DNA from: Comamonadaceae bacterium
Lineage (GTDB): Bacteria > Pseudomonadota > Gammaproteobacteria > Burkholderiales > Burkholderiaceae_C
NCBI GenBank assembly: GCA_947454955.1
Contig: CANGLW010000009.1
Span: 1-64,000, forward strand
Length of the DNA stretch: 64,000 nucleotides
Direction: 5' to 3'
Positions within the stretch are counted from its first letter, which is position 1; each line of letters starts with the position of its first letter. Under the pieces are notes generated by a model. That model saw only the letters and a program-made list of their open reading frames with translations. It searched no databases and had not been told where the DNA came from. Below, piece after piece: positions 36,838 through 45,421 of this stretch. The translations under genes were made by a program, and so were the position numbers.

Positions 36838-37827
36838 TTAGGGGGCGGGGGCGCTCATGCTCTGGCTTTGCCAGAAATCGGGTTGGCTGTAATGGTGCTT
36901 GAGGTAGTCCACCCACAGGCGCACCCGCAAAGGCAGGTGCTTGCGCTGGGGGAACACCGCGTAAATGCCGTTGGGCGGCGCGGCAAATTCTTCCAGAATA
37001 GCGACCAGGCGGCCAGCCTTGATCTCGGCGTCCACCTCCCAGGTGCTGCGCCAGGCAATGCCATAGCCCTGCAAGCACCAGTCGTGCAGCACTTGGCCGT
37101 CAGAACAGTCCATGGGGCCGTGCGGCTTGAAGTGGATGACTTCGCTGTTCTCGCCTTTAGCCTCTGATTTAGCGTCGCCTTTGCCCTCACCCTTACCGTC
37201 ACCCTTGGGCACTTTGAAGGCCCAGCCCCGGGTTTGCGAGGCATCACTCGACAGCACCAGGCAATCGAACTTGGCCAGCTCTTGCGGGGTTTGCGGCGTG
37301 CCATGCTGGCGCAGATATTTGGGGGTGGCCACGCACAAGCGGCGGTTGTCGGCCATGCGCACGCTCACCAGCGATGAGTCGGGCATGTCGCCCACCCGCA
37401 CCGCGCAGTCGTAACCCTCACCCGCAATGTCCACCACCCGGTCGGACAGGTTGAGGGAAATGGTCACATCGCGGTGCAATTCACGAAACCGGGGCACCAG
37501 GGGGGCCACATGGCGGCGCCCAAAACCAGCCGGCGCGGTGATGCGCAAATGCCCGCTGGCTTTGACGCCCCCAGCGCTCACACTGGCTTCGGCATTGGCG
37601 AAATCAGTGAGCAAGCGCTGACAATCTTCCAGAAAAGCGCTGCCTTCATGGGTCAGACTGATGCGCCGCGTGGTGCGCACCAGCAGCTTGACGCCCAGGC
37701 GTTCTTCCAGCGCATCGAGGCGCCGGCCCATGATGGCGGGGGCCACACCCTCGGCAATGGCCGCAGCCGTCAAGCTGCCCCGGGTGGCCACGGACACGAA
37801 CGATTCGAGTTGCTTTAACTTGTCCAT
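36838..37827 (-). CDS. LysR-family transcriptional regulator
   Basis: A regulator of about 329 residues with the LysR helix-turn-helix at the N-terminus (LKQLESFVSVATRGSLTAAAI ... RRLDALEERLGVKLLVRTTR) and a periplasmic-binding-like effector domain. An unusual Lys/Gly/Glu/Asp-rich insert of about 22 residues (KGDGKGEGKGDAKSEAKG) interrupts the effector domain near residue 200, making the protein longer than the usual 300. It is divergent from the acyl-CoA catabolic cluster, which it probably controls. The start at DKLKQLE is preferred; an ATG three codons earlier also exists. Confidence 0.92.
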   Translation of the reverse strand: MDKLKQLESFVSVATRGSLTAAAIAEGVAPAIMGRRLDALEERLGVKLLVRTTRRISLTHEGSAFLEDCQRLLTDFANAEASVSAGGVKASGHLRITAPAGFGRRHVAPLVPRFRELHRDVTISLNLSDRVVDIAGEGYDCAVRVGDMPDSSLVSVRMADNRRLCVATPKYLRQHGTPQTPQELAKFDCLVLSSDASQTRGWAFKVPKGDGKGEGKGDAKSEAKGENSEVIHFKPHGPMDCSDGQVLHDWCLQGYGIAWRSTWEVDAEIKAGRLVAILEEFAAPPNGIYAVFPQRKHLPLRVRLWVDYLKHHYSQPDFWQSQSMSAPAP

Positions 37828-37925
37828 GTCACCCATTATGGGTATAAAAGTTTAAAATGCCTCTGGCAGGGCGTAAGTATTAATGCGTTCATGTTGCAAA
37901 GCTGCTGAATTCACAATTTCCAGAC

Positions 37926-38813
37926 ATGAACCCCACACCCGCCTTGAACCTTGAGCATTTGCGCGACTGGATCGGTCGCAGCGAAGTGCGCCAAGACACC
38001 CTGCACCCCAACCAAGTGGCGGCCCTGTCAGCCACCTTGGACCGGCAAGACCCCAGTAGCCCGGGCAGCGTGGTGCCGCCGCTGTGGCATTGGTGTTACT
38101 TCACACCCTTGACGCCGCAAAGCGAGATTGGCGACGACGGCCACGCCAAGCGCGGCGGCTTTTTGCCCCCGGTGCCCCTGCCCCGGCGCATGTGGGCTGG
38201 CGGGCGCTTGAAGTTTGTGCAGCCGCTCTTGGTGGGCCAAACGCTCAACCGCACCTCCACCATCGACGATGTGACCATCAAGCAAGGCCGCAGCGGCAAC
38301 CTGGTGTTTGTGAAAGTGCGCCACGAGTTCGCGCTCAGCGGCCAGGCTGGGGCGCTGGTCGAAGAGCACGACATTGTTTACCGCGATGCGCCCACCCCAG
38401 GCGCACATGCTCCCGTATCTGCCCCAGCCCCCACCGATGCGCCGGTGAACGCGCAGTTCAGCCGCGCCATCAAGGCCGACGAGGTGCTGCTGTTCCGTTA
38501 CTCGGCGTTGACCTTCAACGGCCACCGCATCCATTACGACCGCTCGTATGTCACGCAGGTCGAGGGCTACCCGGGCCTCATCGTGCACGGGCCGCTGATT
38601 GCCACCTTGCTGGTGGACCTGGTGCGCCGCGAGCTGCCCAAGGCGCACATCAGTGCGTTCGAGTTCAAGGCGGTGCGCCCGATTTTTGACATCCACCCCT
38701 TCAGCGTGAACGGCCGCGTGGTCGAGCACGACCATGGCCAGCGCAGCGTGCAGCTGTGGGCCACCGACCACGAAGGTTATTTGGCCATGCAAGCGACGGC
38801 CACCCTCAGCTGA
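37926..38813 (+). CDS. MaoC/HTD2-like acyl-CoA hydratase
   Basis: A 295-residue two-domain hot-dog hydratase similar to the mesaconyl-C4-CoA hydratase / HTD2 group. The N-terminal half carries PPLWHWCYFTPLTP and RRMWAGGRLKF. The C-terminal MaoC half has LFRYSALTFNGHRIHYDR, the usual catalytic Asp/His region, and GYPGLIVHGPLIATLL. It would hydrate an unsaturated acyl-CoA. First gene of the cluster, divergent from a LysR regulator. The next gene starts 19 bases later. The substrate is not determined by sequence. Confidence 0.85.
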   Translation: MNPTPALNLEHLRDWIGRSEVRQDTLHPNQVAALSATLDRQDPSSPGSVVPPLWHWCYFTPLTPQSEIGDDGHAKRGGFLPPVPLPRRMWAGGRLKFVQPLLVGQTLNRTSTIDDVTIKQGRSGNLVFVKVRHEFALSGQAGALVEEHDIVYRDAPTPGAHAPVSAPAPTDAPVNAQFSRAIKADEVLLFRYSALTFNGHRIHYDRSYVTQVEGYPGLIVHGPLIATLLVDLVRRELPKAHISAFEFKAVRPIFDIHPFSVNGRVVEHDHGQRSVQLWATDHEGYLAMQATATLS

Positions 38814-38832
38814 CCCAAGTGAGCACCTCATC

Positions 38833-39993
38833 ATGATCACCCAAACCGATAAATACCAAGACATCCGCGACGCGGTGCGTGACTTGTGCGCGCAGTTCCC
38901 CGACGAGTACCACCGCGAGGTGGACGCCAAGCGCGCCTACCCCGAAACCTTTGTGGATGCGCTCACCAAAGCCGGTTGGCTCGCAGCTTTGATTCCGCAA
39001 GAGTACGGCGGCTCAGGCTTGGGCTTGGCAGAGGCCTCGGTGATCATGGAAGAGATCAACCGCTGCGGCGGCAACTCGGGCGCGTGCCACGGCCAGATGT
39101 ACAACATGGGCACGCTGCTGCGCCACGGCTCCAAAGAACAAAAAGATTTGTACCTGCCCAAGATCGCCTCGGGCGAATGGCGCTTGCAAAGCATGGGCGT
39201 GACCGAGCCGACCACCGGCACCGACACCACCAAGATCAAAACCACCGCGGTCAAAAAAGGCGACCGCTATGTGGTCAATGGCCAAAAGGTCTGGATCTCG
39301 CGCGTGCAGCACTCCGACTTCATGATTTTGTTGGCGCGCACCACGCCCTTGGCCGAGGTGAGCAAGAAGAGCGAAGGCATGTCGATCTTCATGGTCGATT
39401 TGCGCCAAGCTGAAAAGTCAGGCCTGACGGTGCGGCCGATTGCCAACATGGTCAACCACGAAACCAACGAGTTGTTTTTTGAGAACCTGGAAATCCCGGC
39501 CGAGAACCTGATTGGTGAAGAAGGCAAGGGCTTCAAATACATCCTCGATGGGCTCAACGCTGAGCGCACGCTGATTGCCGCGGAGTGCATTGGCGACGGT
39601 TACTGGTTCATCGACCGCGTGAGCAAGTATGTGAAAGACCGCGTGGTGTTTGGCCGCCCCACCGGCCAGAACCAAGGCGTGCAGTTCCCGATTGCCGAGA
39701 GCTTCATCGAGGTGGAAGCCGCGAACTTGATGCGCTGGAAAGCCTGCGAGTTGTTCGACGCGCACCAGCCTTGCGGTGCCGAAGCCAACATGGCCAAATA
39801 CCTCGCGGCCAAAGCCTCGTGGGAAGCGGCCAATGTGTGCTTGCAAATGCACGGCGGTTTTGGTTTTGCGTGCGAGTACGACATCGAGCGCAAGTTCCGC
39901 GAAACACGCCTCTACCAAGTTGCCCCCATTTCCACCAACCTGATCTTCTCGTACGTGGCCGAGCACTTGCTGGGCTTGCCAAGGTCTTTCTAA
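38833..39993 (+). CDS. Acyl-CoA dehydrogenase
   Basis: A 386-residue FAD-dependent dehydrogenase introducing a double bond into an acyl-CoA. Family segments seen are LIPQEYGGSGLGLAEAS, LQSMGVTEPTTGTDTTKIKT and VNGQKVWISRVQHSD, with QMHGGFGFACEYDIERKFR near the C-terminus. The start at ITQTDKYQDIRD is favoured because the upstream frame lies within the hydratase gene. With the preceding hydratase it would form a beta-oxidation-like pair. A perfect copy of the 19-bp palindromic motif abuts its stop codon. Confidence 0.92.
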   Translation: MITQTDKYQDIRDAVRDLCAQFPDEYHREVDAKRAYPETFVDALTKAGWLAALIPQEYGGSGLGLAEASVIMEEINRCGGNSGACHGQMYNMGTLLRHGSKEQKDLYLPKIASGEWRLQSMGVTEPTTGTDTTKIKTTAVKKGDRYVVNGQKVWISRVQHSDFMILLARTTPLAEVSKKSEGMSIFMVDLRQAEKSGLTVRPIANMVNHETNELFFENLEIPAENLIGEEGKGFKYILDGLNAERTLIAAECIGDGYWFIDRVSKYVKDRVVFGRPTGQNQGVQFPIAESFIEVEAANLMRWKACELFDAHQPCGAEANMAKYLAAKASWEAANVCLQMHGGFGFACEYDIERKFRETRLYQVAPISTNLIFSYVAEHLLGLPRSF

Positions 39994-40012
39994 TGCTATT
40001 GATTCAATAGCA
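39994..40012. repeat. 19-bp palindrome directly after the acyl-CoA dehydrogenase stop
   Basis: TGCTATTGATTCAATAGCA is a perfect inverted repeat (9-bp arms around one base) immediately following the TAA. It is the best copy of the dispersed motif in this window and could form a small hairpin in the spacer. Confidence 0.55.
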
Positions 40013-40039
40013 CATTATCAAGACTCATCAAGGCACCGC

Positions 40040-40789
40040 ATGACGAATTCTTTGAAACCTCAAACCTTCATGTTGGTGCACGGCGCTTGGCATGGTGGCT
40101 GGTGCTGGGCGCAAGTGGCCGACATGCTGCGTGCGCTAGGCCACCGCGTTTTCACGCCCACACAAACAGGCTTAGGCGCCAAGCGGCATTTGATGTCGCG
40201 CGACATCACGCTCGATGTGTTTGTGCAAGACATCGTGAATGAACTTGAGTTTGAAGACCTGCACGATGTGGTGTTGGTGGGCCACAGCTTTGGGGGCATT
40301 GCCATCAGCGGTGTGGCAGATCGCTTGCCCCAGCGCATCCGCCAACTCATTTACCTTGATTCACTGTTGCTGCCAAGCGGCATGACGCCTTTTAGCCAAC
40401 TCAGCCCCGAGGTGGTGGCCACACGCACCGCAGCTGCGCAAGCTTTTGATGGTGGCTTAAGCCTCCCCCCGCCATCGCCTGAGGCCTTCGGTTTGCTTGA
40501 CCCCGCGCACCAGGCGGTGATTGCCGATCGCCTCACCCCGCATCCGTTCAGTTGCTACACCTCGCCCCTACATTTGCAGCACGCCTTGGGCAACGGCCTG
40601 CCACGCACTTATGTGGTGTGCACCGACCCGATTTACCCGGCCTTGGCCAAGTCGCGCGAATTGGCACAAAGCCTGGGCTGGCCCATGGTGGAGTTGGCCA
40701 CCGGGCACGACGCCATGGTCAGCGCACCGCAGGCCACGGCCGAGCTTTTCATGCATTTGGCGGCGCAAATCCGCCCTGTCACACCATGA
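40040..40789 (+). CDS. Alpha/beta hydrolase (esterase-type)
   Basis: A 249-residue alpha/beta-hydrolase of the methylesterase / hydroxynitrile-lyase-like group: MLVHGAWHGGWCW with the oxyanion region, nucleophile elbow VGHSFGG (Ser), and catalytic His in ATGHDAMVS. In this cluster it may hydrolyse an ester or a CoA thioester of the pathway substrate, which is inference. Its stop overlaps the CoA-transferase start (ATGA), so the two are coupled. Confidence 0.85.
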   Translation: MTNSLKPQTFMLVHGAWHGGWCWAQVADMLRALGHRVFTPTQTGLGAKRHLMSRDITLDVFVQDIVNELEFEDLHDVVLVGHSFGGIAISGVADRLPQRIRQLIYLDSLLLPSGMTPFSQLSPEVVATRTAAAQAFDGGLSLPPPSPEAFGLLDPAHQAVIADRLTPHPFSCYTSPLHLQHALGNGLPRTYVVCTDPIYPALAKSRELAQSLGWPMVELATGHDAMVSAPQATAELFMHLAAQIRPVTP

Positions 40790-41976
40790 CTTCTTCAGAC
40801 TTGCCGCTCAGCGGCATCACCGTGGTCTCGCTGGAACACGCGATTGCCGCGCCTTTTTGCACCCGCCAACTCGCCGACCAGGGCGCGCGTGTCATCAAAA
40901 TTGAGCGGCCCGGTGTGGGCGACTTTGCCCGCGGTTACGACACCCGCGTGGCTGGCCTGGCCTCGCACTTTGTGTGGACCAACCGCAGCAAAGAAAGTTT
41001 GTCGCTCGACCTCAAACACGAACAAGCGCCGAAGATTTTGGACGAGCTCTTGGCCCAAGCCGATGTGCTGGTGCAAAACCTCGCGCCCGGCGCGGCCGCG
41101 CGCATGGGCATGTCGTTTGAGGCGCTGCACGCGCGCTTTCCCAAACTCATCGTGTGCGACATCTCGGGTTATGGCGACAGCGGCCCTTACCGCGACAAAA
41201 AAGCCTACGACCTCTTGATCCAAAGCGAGGCAGGCTTTTTGTCCGTCACCGGCACGCCCGACACGCCATCCAAAGCAGGTTGCTCGATCGCTGACATCGC
41301 CGCGGGCATGTACGCCTACAGCAATGTGCTGACCGCGCTCATTCAACGCGGCAAAACGGGCTTGGGCAAACGCATCGACATCTCCATGCTCGAGAGCATG
41401 GCCGAGTGGATGAGCTTTCCGCTGTACTACGCTTATGACGGCGCTGCGCCACCCCCACGCGCGGGTGCCTCGCACGCCACGATTTACCCCTACGGGCCTT
41501 TCCCCAGTGGCGACGGCAAAACCATCATGCTGGGCCTGCAAAACGAACGCGAGTGGCAGGTGTTTTGCACACGTGTGCTGCAACAACCCGAGCTGGCTGT
41601 GGATGCGCGCTTCTCGGCCAACGCCTTACGCTCGGCCAACAAAGCTGAGTTGCAAACCCTCATCGAAGCTTGCTTTGCCCAGCTCAGCGCGCAGCAAGTG
41701 ATTGACCGCTTGGAAGACGCACAAATTGCCAACGCGCAAGTCAACACCATGGCCGATGTGTGGGCGCACCCGCAACTGCAAGCGCGTGACCGTTGGGTCC
41801 AGGTGGGCACATCCGCTGAGCCGATTCCCGCGCTCTTGCCACCGGGCACGGCCAACGCGCAACAGGTGCGCATGGACGCAGTGCCCGCCTTGGGCGAACA
41901 CACCCAAAGCATCTTGCAAGAGTTGGGTTGGGGTGACGATGACATCGCAGCCTTGCGTGCGCAAGGCGCCATCTGA
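40786..41976 (+). CDS. Type III (CaiB/BaiF) CoA-transferase
   Basis: A 396-residue family III CoA-transferase, which moves CoA between carboxylic acids through an Asp-linked intermediate. Features are GITVVSLEHAIAAPFCTRQLADQGARVIKIERP-type opening (seen in parts), DLLIQSEAGFLSVTG with the probable catalytic Asp, and the C-terminal GEHTQSILQELG. The start is fixed by the 4-base overlap with the hydrolase. It would activate the acid that the dehydrogenase and hydratase then process. The succinate or acetyl donor is unknown. Confidence 0.92.
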   Translation: MTSSDLPLSGITVVSLEHAIAAPFCTRQLADQGARVIKIERPGVGDFARGYDTRVAGLASHFVWTNRSKESLSLDLKHEQAPKILDELLAQADVLVQNLAPGAAARMGMSFEALHARFPKLIVCDISGYGDSGPYRDKKAYDLLIQSEAGFLSVTGTPDTPSKAGCSIADIAAGMYAYSNVLTALIQRGKTGLGKRIDISMLESMAEWMSFPLYYAYDGAAPPPRAGASHATIYPYGPFPSGDGKTIMLGLQNEREWQVFCTRVLQQPELAVDARFSANALRSANKAELQTLIEACFAQLSAQQVIDRLEDAQIANAQVNTMADVWAHPQLQARDRWVQVGTSAEPIPALLPPGTANAQQVRMDAVPALGEHTQSILQELGWGDDDIAALRAQGAI

Positions 41977-41986
41977 CAAACTCAAT

Positions 41987-42005
41987 TGCTCTGAATTACA
42001 TAGCA
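41987..42005. repeat. 19-bp palindromic motif in the CoA-transferase/PrpD spacer
   Basis: TGCTCTGAATTACATAGCA fits TGCT-N11-AGCA and is located between two genes of the cluster. Confidence 0.45.
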
Positions 42006-42044
42006 ATGACATCTGTGACAACTTTGGCCTGATTGGAAAACACC

Positions 42045-43418
42045 ATGTCCACACCTTCCACCGAAACCCTGGCCACCTTCGCGGCGAACTTGCGCTTTGA
42101 GGACATCCCCGAGCCAGTGATCCGCCGCACCGAAGATTTGTTCTTGGATTGGGTGGGCTCAGCCCTGGCTGGCAAAGGCGCGCGTGCGGTGGAAATCTTG
42201 GCGCAGTTTGCGCAAAGCATGGGGCCGATGAACGCGCAGAACCAGCCCAGTGGCCCCAGCGAAATTCTGATTCACCGCAACAGCTCCAGCCCCTTGCTCG
42301 CGGCCATGGTCAATGCCGCGTCCTCGCACGTGGCTGAGCAAGACGATGTGCACAACGGCTCAGTGTTTCACCCCGCTACCGTGGTGTTCTCTGCGGCTTT
42401 GGCGGTAGCGCAAGCTCTGGGGCGCTCAGGCAAAGAGTTGCTGACGGCGAGTGTGGCCGGCTACGAGGTGGGCATTCGGGTGGGTGAGTTTTTGGGCCGC
42501 TCGCACTACAAAATTTTTCACACCACCGCGACCGCCGGCACCCTGGCTGCTGCAGCGGCGGTGGGGCATTTGCTCAAGCTCACACCCGCGCAAATGTTGC
42601 ATGCCTTTGGCTCGGCCGGCACACAGTCGGGCGGCTTGTGGGAGTTCTTGCGCGATGCGGCCGACTCTAAACAATTGCACACCGCGCACGCAGCCAGCGC
42701 TGGCTTGACAGCCGCTTACTTGGCGCAAGGTGGCTTCACCGGTGCGCGACAAATTTTGGAAGGGCCGCAAGGTTTGGGGGCTGGCATGTCGAGCGACGCC
42801 AACCCCGCCAAGCTCATCGATGGGATGGGCACGCGCTGGACGCTGGCCGAGACCTCCTTCAAGTTCCACGCATCCTGCCGTCACACCCACCCCGCGGCAG
42901 ACGCTTTGCAACAGGTCTTGCACGTGAACCAACTCAAAGCTGAGGACGTGAAAGAAGTGGTGGCCCTGGTGCACCAAGGCGCCATCGATGTGCTGGGGCC
43001 GGTGACCGACCCGCAGACCGTGCACCAAAGCAAGTTTTCCATGGGCACGGTGCTCGGTCTGGCCGCGGTGCTCGGGCGCGCCGGCTTGAATGAGTTTGAC
43101 GCCAACTACAAAAACCAGAGCGTCACCGCTTTTCGCGACAAGGTGTTCATGCAACTCGACGCTGAAGTGGACGCGGCCTACCCGGCGCAGTGGATCGGCA
43201 AGGTGGTGGTGCACACGACTGATGGGCGCACGCTGCACGGCCGTGTGGACGAGCCCAAGGGCGACCCGGGCAACACCTTGAGCCGAGCCGAACTCGAGGC
43301 CAAAGCCATCAGCCTGGGCCTCTACCAAGGTGGGGCGACTGAGGCCGAGATGCGCCGCATCATCGAACAGGTTTGGCAGCTCACCGCCGTGCCGGTGGTG
43401 GGTCGCTTTTTGAACTGA
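42045..43418 (+). CDS. MmgE/PrpD-family protein
   Basis: A 457-residue member of the MmgE/PrpD family, which includes 2-methylcitrate dehydratase, cis-aconitate decarboxylase and iminodisuccinate epimerase. Seen in the sequence: EDLFLDWVGSALAGKGARA at the N-terminus, HVAEQDDVHNGSVFHPATVV, and FKFHASCRHTHPAADAL, where the conserved Cys/His cluster lies. The exact reaction cannot be read off. The cluster context (CoA-transferase, dehydrogenase, hydratase) suggests handling of a branched or unsaturated di/tricarboxylic acid. Confidence 0.88.
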   Translation: MSTPSTETLATFAANLRFEDIPEPVIRRTEDLFLDWVGSALAGKGARAVEILAQFAQSMGPMNAQNQPSGPSEILIHRNSSSPLLAAMVNAASSHVAEQDDVHNGSVFHPATVVFSAALAVAQALGRSGKELLTASVAGYEVGIRVGEFLGRSHYKIFHTTATAGTLAAAAAVGHLLKLTPAQMLHAFGSAGTQSGGLWEFLRDAADSKQLHTAHAASAGLTAAYLAQGGFTGARQILEGPQGLGAGMSSDANPAKLIDGMGTRWTLAETSFKFHASCRHTHPAADALQQVLHVNQLKAEDVKEVVALVHQGAIDVLGPVTDPQTVHQSKFSMGTVLGLAAVLGRAGLNEFDANYKNQSVTAFRDKVFMQLDAEVDAAYPAQWIGKVVVHTTDGRTLHGRVDEPKGDPGNTLSRAELEAKAISLGLYQGGATEAEMRRIIEQVWQLTAVPVVGRFLN

Positions 43419-43505
43419 GCCTGTCGTGCGGGTCTAGATGGCCCAAGGGCGGTGTGGTTTATGCAAAACCGTTCCTAAAAGCGGTCGCCCTCAGTAATAA
43501 TGCCC

Positions 43506-43538
43506 TTGTCAAAGACAGTCTAGGTACACATGATGTGT
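43506..43538 (+). promoter_or_regulatory. Probable promoter with overlapping palindrome before a Bug gene
   Basis: TTGTCA (43506-43511) and CATGAT (43529-43534) are spaced 17 bases apart and match sigma-70 boxes in 5 and 4 of 6 positions. An inverted repeat ACACAT-G-ATGTGT (43526-43538) covers the -10 box, where a repressor could act. No experimental support. Confidence 0.4.
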
Positions 43539-43571
43539 GACTGCTTGATGTAAAACCAAAGAGGACGACCC

Positions 43572-44567
43572 ATGCAATTTTCTCGACGCGCCCTGCATCT
43601 CACCACCCTGGCCGCTGGTTTGGCTGCCGGACTGACTTTCAGTGGCTTGGCTGCGGCCCAAGCTTATCCCGCCAAGCCCGTGTCGCTGGTGGTGCCTTTC
43701 GCCGCTGGCGGCCCCACCGACATCGTGGCCCGCACCCTGGCTGCAGCCATGGCCAAGCCCCTGGGCCAATCGGTGGTGGTGGAAAACAAACTCGGCGCTG
43801 GCGGCACGATCGCTGCCGGCACGGTGGCCCGCGCCAACCCTGATGGCTACACCTTCTTCATCCACCACAACGGCATGGCCACCGCGCCAGCCCTGTACCG
43901 CAAGCTCGCCTTCAACCCGCTGACCGACTTTGAATACGTGGGCCAGGTGGTGGACGTGCCCATGACGCTGATCGCCCGCAAGGATTTCCCGGCCAAGAAC
44001 ATGGCCGAGTTGATCACTTACGTCAAAGCCAATGCCAGCAAAATCAACTTGGCCAACGCCGGCCTGGGCGCGGTCTCGCACCTGTGCGGCACGCTCTTGC
44101 AACAAGCCTTGGGCGCTGACCTGACCACCGTGCCTTTCTCGGGCACCGCGCCTGCGCTCAACGCCTTGTTGGGCGGCCAGGTCGACCTGCTGTGCGACCA
44201 AACCACCAACACCACCCAGCACATCAAGGCCGGCACGGTGAAGATGTACGGCGTGACCACCAAGTCACGCATCAAGTCCATGCCTGACCAACCCACCCTG
44301 GCTGAAAGCGGCTTGAAAGACTTTGAAGTGGTGGTGTGGCACGGCATGTACGCCCCCAAAGGCACACCCCCTGAGGTCATCAAAAAGTTTGGTGACGCCA
44401 TGCGCGTGGCCATCAAAGACCCGGCCTTTGCGACCCGCATGGCTGAACTGGGTGCCGAGCAAATTTCCGAGGCCCGCCAAACCCCTGAAGGCCTGAAGAC
44501 TTTCTTGGGTAGCGAAATCACCAAATGGGGCGCTGTGATCAAGGCCGCTGGCCAGTTCGCTGACTGA
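43572..44567 (+). CDS. Bug/TctC-family periplasmic binding protein
   Basis: A 331-residue secreted binding protein with a long Sec signal (starting MQFSRRALHLTTLAAGLA, cleavage near AAAQA around residue 33) followed by YPAKPVSLVVPFAAGGPTD and VVVENKLGAGGTIAAG, diagnostic of the family. There are no TctAB genes nearby. It follows the acyl-CoA cluster and has its own likely promoter and terminator, so it may be the uptake component for the cluster's substrate but is separately expressed. It is clearly distinct from the Bug protein near 26 kb. Confidence 0.92.
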   Translation: MQFSRRALHLTTLAAGLAAGLTFSGLAAAQAYPAKPVSLVVPFAAGGPTDIVARTLAAAMAKPLGQSVVVENKLGAGGTIAAGTVARANPDGYTFFIHHNGMATAPALYRKLAFNPLTDFEYVGQVVDVPMTLIARKDFPAKNMAELITYVKANASKINLANAGLGAVSHLCGTLLQQALGADLTTVPFSGTAPALNALLGGQVDLLCDQTTNTTQHIKAGTVKMYGVTTKSRIKSMPDQPTLAESGLKDFEVVVWHGMYAPKGTPPEVIKKFGDAMRVAIKDPAFATRMAELGAEQISEARQTPEGLKTFLGSEITKWGAVIKAAGQFAD

Positions 44568-44583
44568 ACCGCGTCAACCCGTC

Positions 44584-44615
44584 AAAAGCCGGATACCGTG
44601 TATCCGGCTTTTTTT
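44584..44615 (+). terminator. Rho-independent terminator after the Bug gene
   Basis: A 12-bp stem (AAAAGCCGGATA / TATCCGGCTTTT) with a 5-base loop is followed by further T residues. Confidence 0.9.
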
Positions 44616-44646
44616 CGTCCTGCCGAGCCAGATTGCTAACTTTTTG

Positions 44647-44677
44647 TTGCCAATTAACGCTGTTTTTTTGTATTAAT
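44647..44677 (+). promoter_or_regulatory. Possible promoter of the HAD-malate synthase unit
   Basis: TTGCCA and TATTAA are separated by 18 bases in an AT-rich spacer 30 bases upstream of the HAD start. They match consensus in 5 and 4 of 6 positions. Confidence 0.35.
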
Positions 44678-44707
44678 AGCAGCCTCGGTATCAAATAAAG
44701 TGCAGGG

Positions 44708-45403
44708 ATGGACAAATCCCGCGCTTTCGCTGCCCCCAAGGCCGTCTTGTTTGACGCCTACGGCACGCTGTTCGATGTGTACAGCGTGGGGTTGCTGGCC
44801 GAGCAATTGTTCCCCGGCCAGGGGCAGGCCATCAGCCTGCTGTGGCGCGACAAACAAATTGAATACACCCGGCTGGTCACCATGAGCCGGGGCGCGCCCT
44901 ACCAGCCGTTTTGGGCGCTGACCCAAGCCGCGCTGCGATACACCTGCCAAAAATTGGGATTGAGCTTGAGCCCAGAGGCCGAGAGCCAGCTGATGAACCA
45001 GTACCGGCACCTCAGCGCCTTTCCTGAAAACCACGGCGTGTTGCAAGCCCTCAAATCACGCGGCGTGGTGACCGGTATTTTGTCCAACGGCGACCCCGAA
45101 ATGCTGGGCATCGCGGTGCGCAGCGCCGGGCTCGACGAGCTGCTCGACCACGTCATCAGCGTGGACAGCGTGCAGCAGTACAAAACCAGCCCCCAGGCCT
45201 ATGCCTTGGGCGAGGCCGCCACCGGCCTCAAAGCTGAACAAATTGGCTTTGTGAGCTGCAACAGCTGGGACGCGCTGGGCGCGACCTGGTTCGGCTACCA
45301 AACCCTGTGGGTGAACCGTCAAGGTTTGCCCTTTGAAACCTTGGGCACCCAGCCCTATCGCACCGGCACCAGCCTGCGCGATGTGCTGAGCCTGTTTGCT
45401 TAA
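44708..45403 (+). CDS. Type II HAD hydrolase (2-haloacid dehalogenase-like)
   Basis: A 231-residue haloacid dehalogenase of type II. The nucleophile Asp lies in VLFDAYGTLFDVYS. Other motifs are GILSNGDPEMLG (Ser/Asn), VQQYKTSPQAYALG (catalytic Lys) and FVSCNSWDALGATWFGY, the type II signature. True L-2-haloacid dehalogenases convert haloacetate to glycolate, and 2-chloropropionate to lactate. Many homologues are non-dehalogenating phosphatases. It precedes malate synthase G by 18 bases to the preferred start, so a link with glycolate/glyoxylate use is attractive but unproven. Confidence 0.9.
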   Translation: MDKSRAFAAPKAVLFDAYGTLFDVYSVGLLAEQLFPGQGQAISLLWRDKQIEYTRLVTMSRGAPYQPFWALTQAALRYTCQKLGLSLSPEAESQLMNQYRHLSAFPENHGVLQALKSRGVVTGILSNGDPEMLGIAVRSAGLDELLDHVISVDSVQQYKTSPQAYALGEAATGLKAEQIGFVSCNSWDALGATWFGYQTLWVNRQGLPFETLGTQPYRTGTSLRDVLSLFA

Positions 45404-45421
45404 CTTTCGGAGGATATGAAT

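Noticed and set aside
44658..44681. CGCT...AGCA stretch as another 19-bp palindromic element
   Set aside because: The distance between arms is five bases too long, and the region is better read as an AT-rich promoter.
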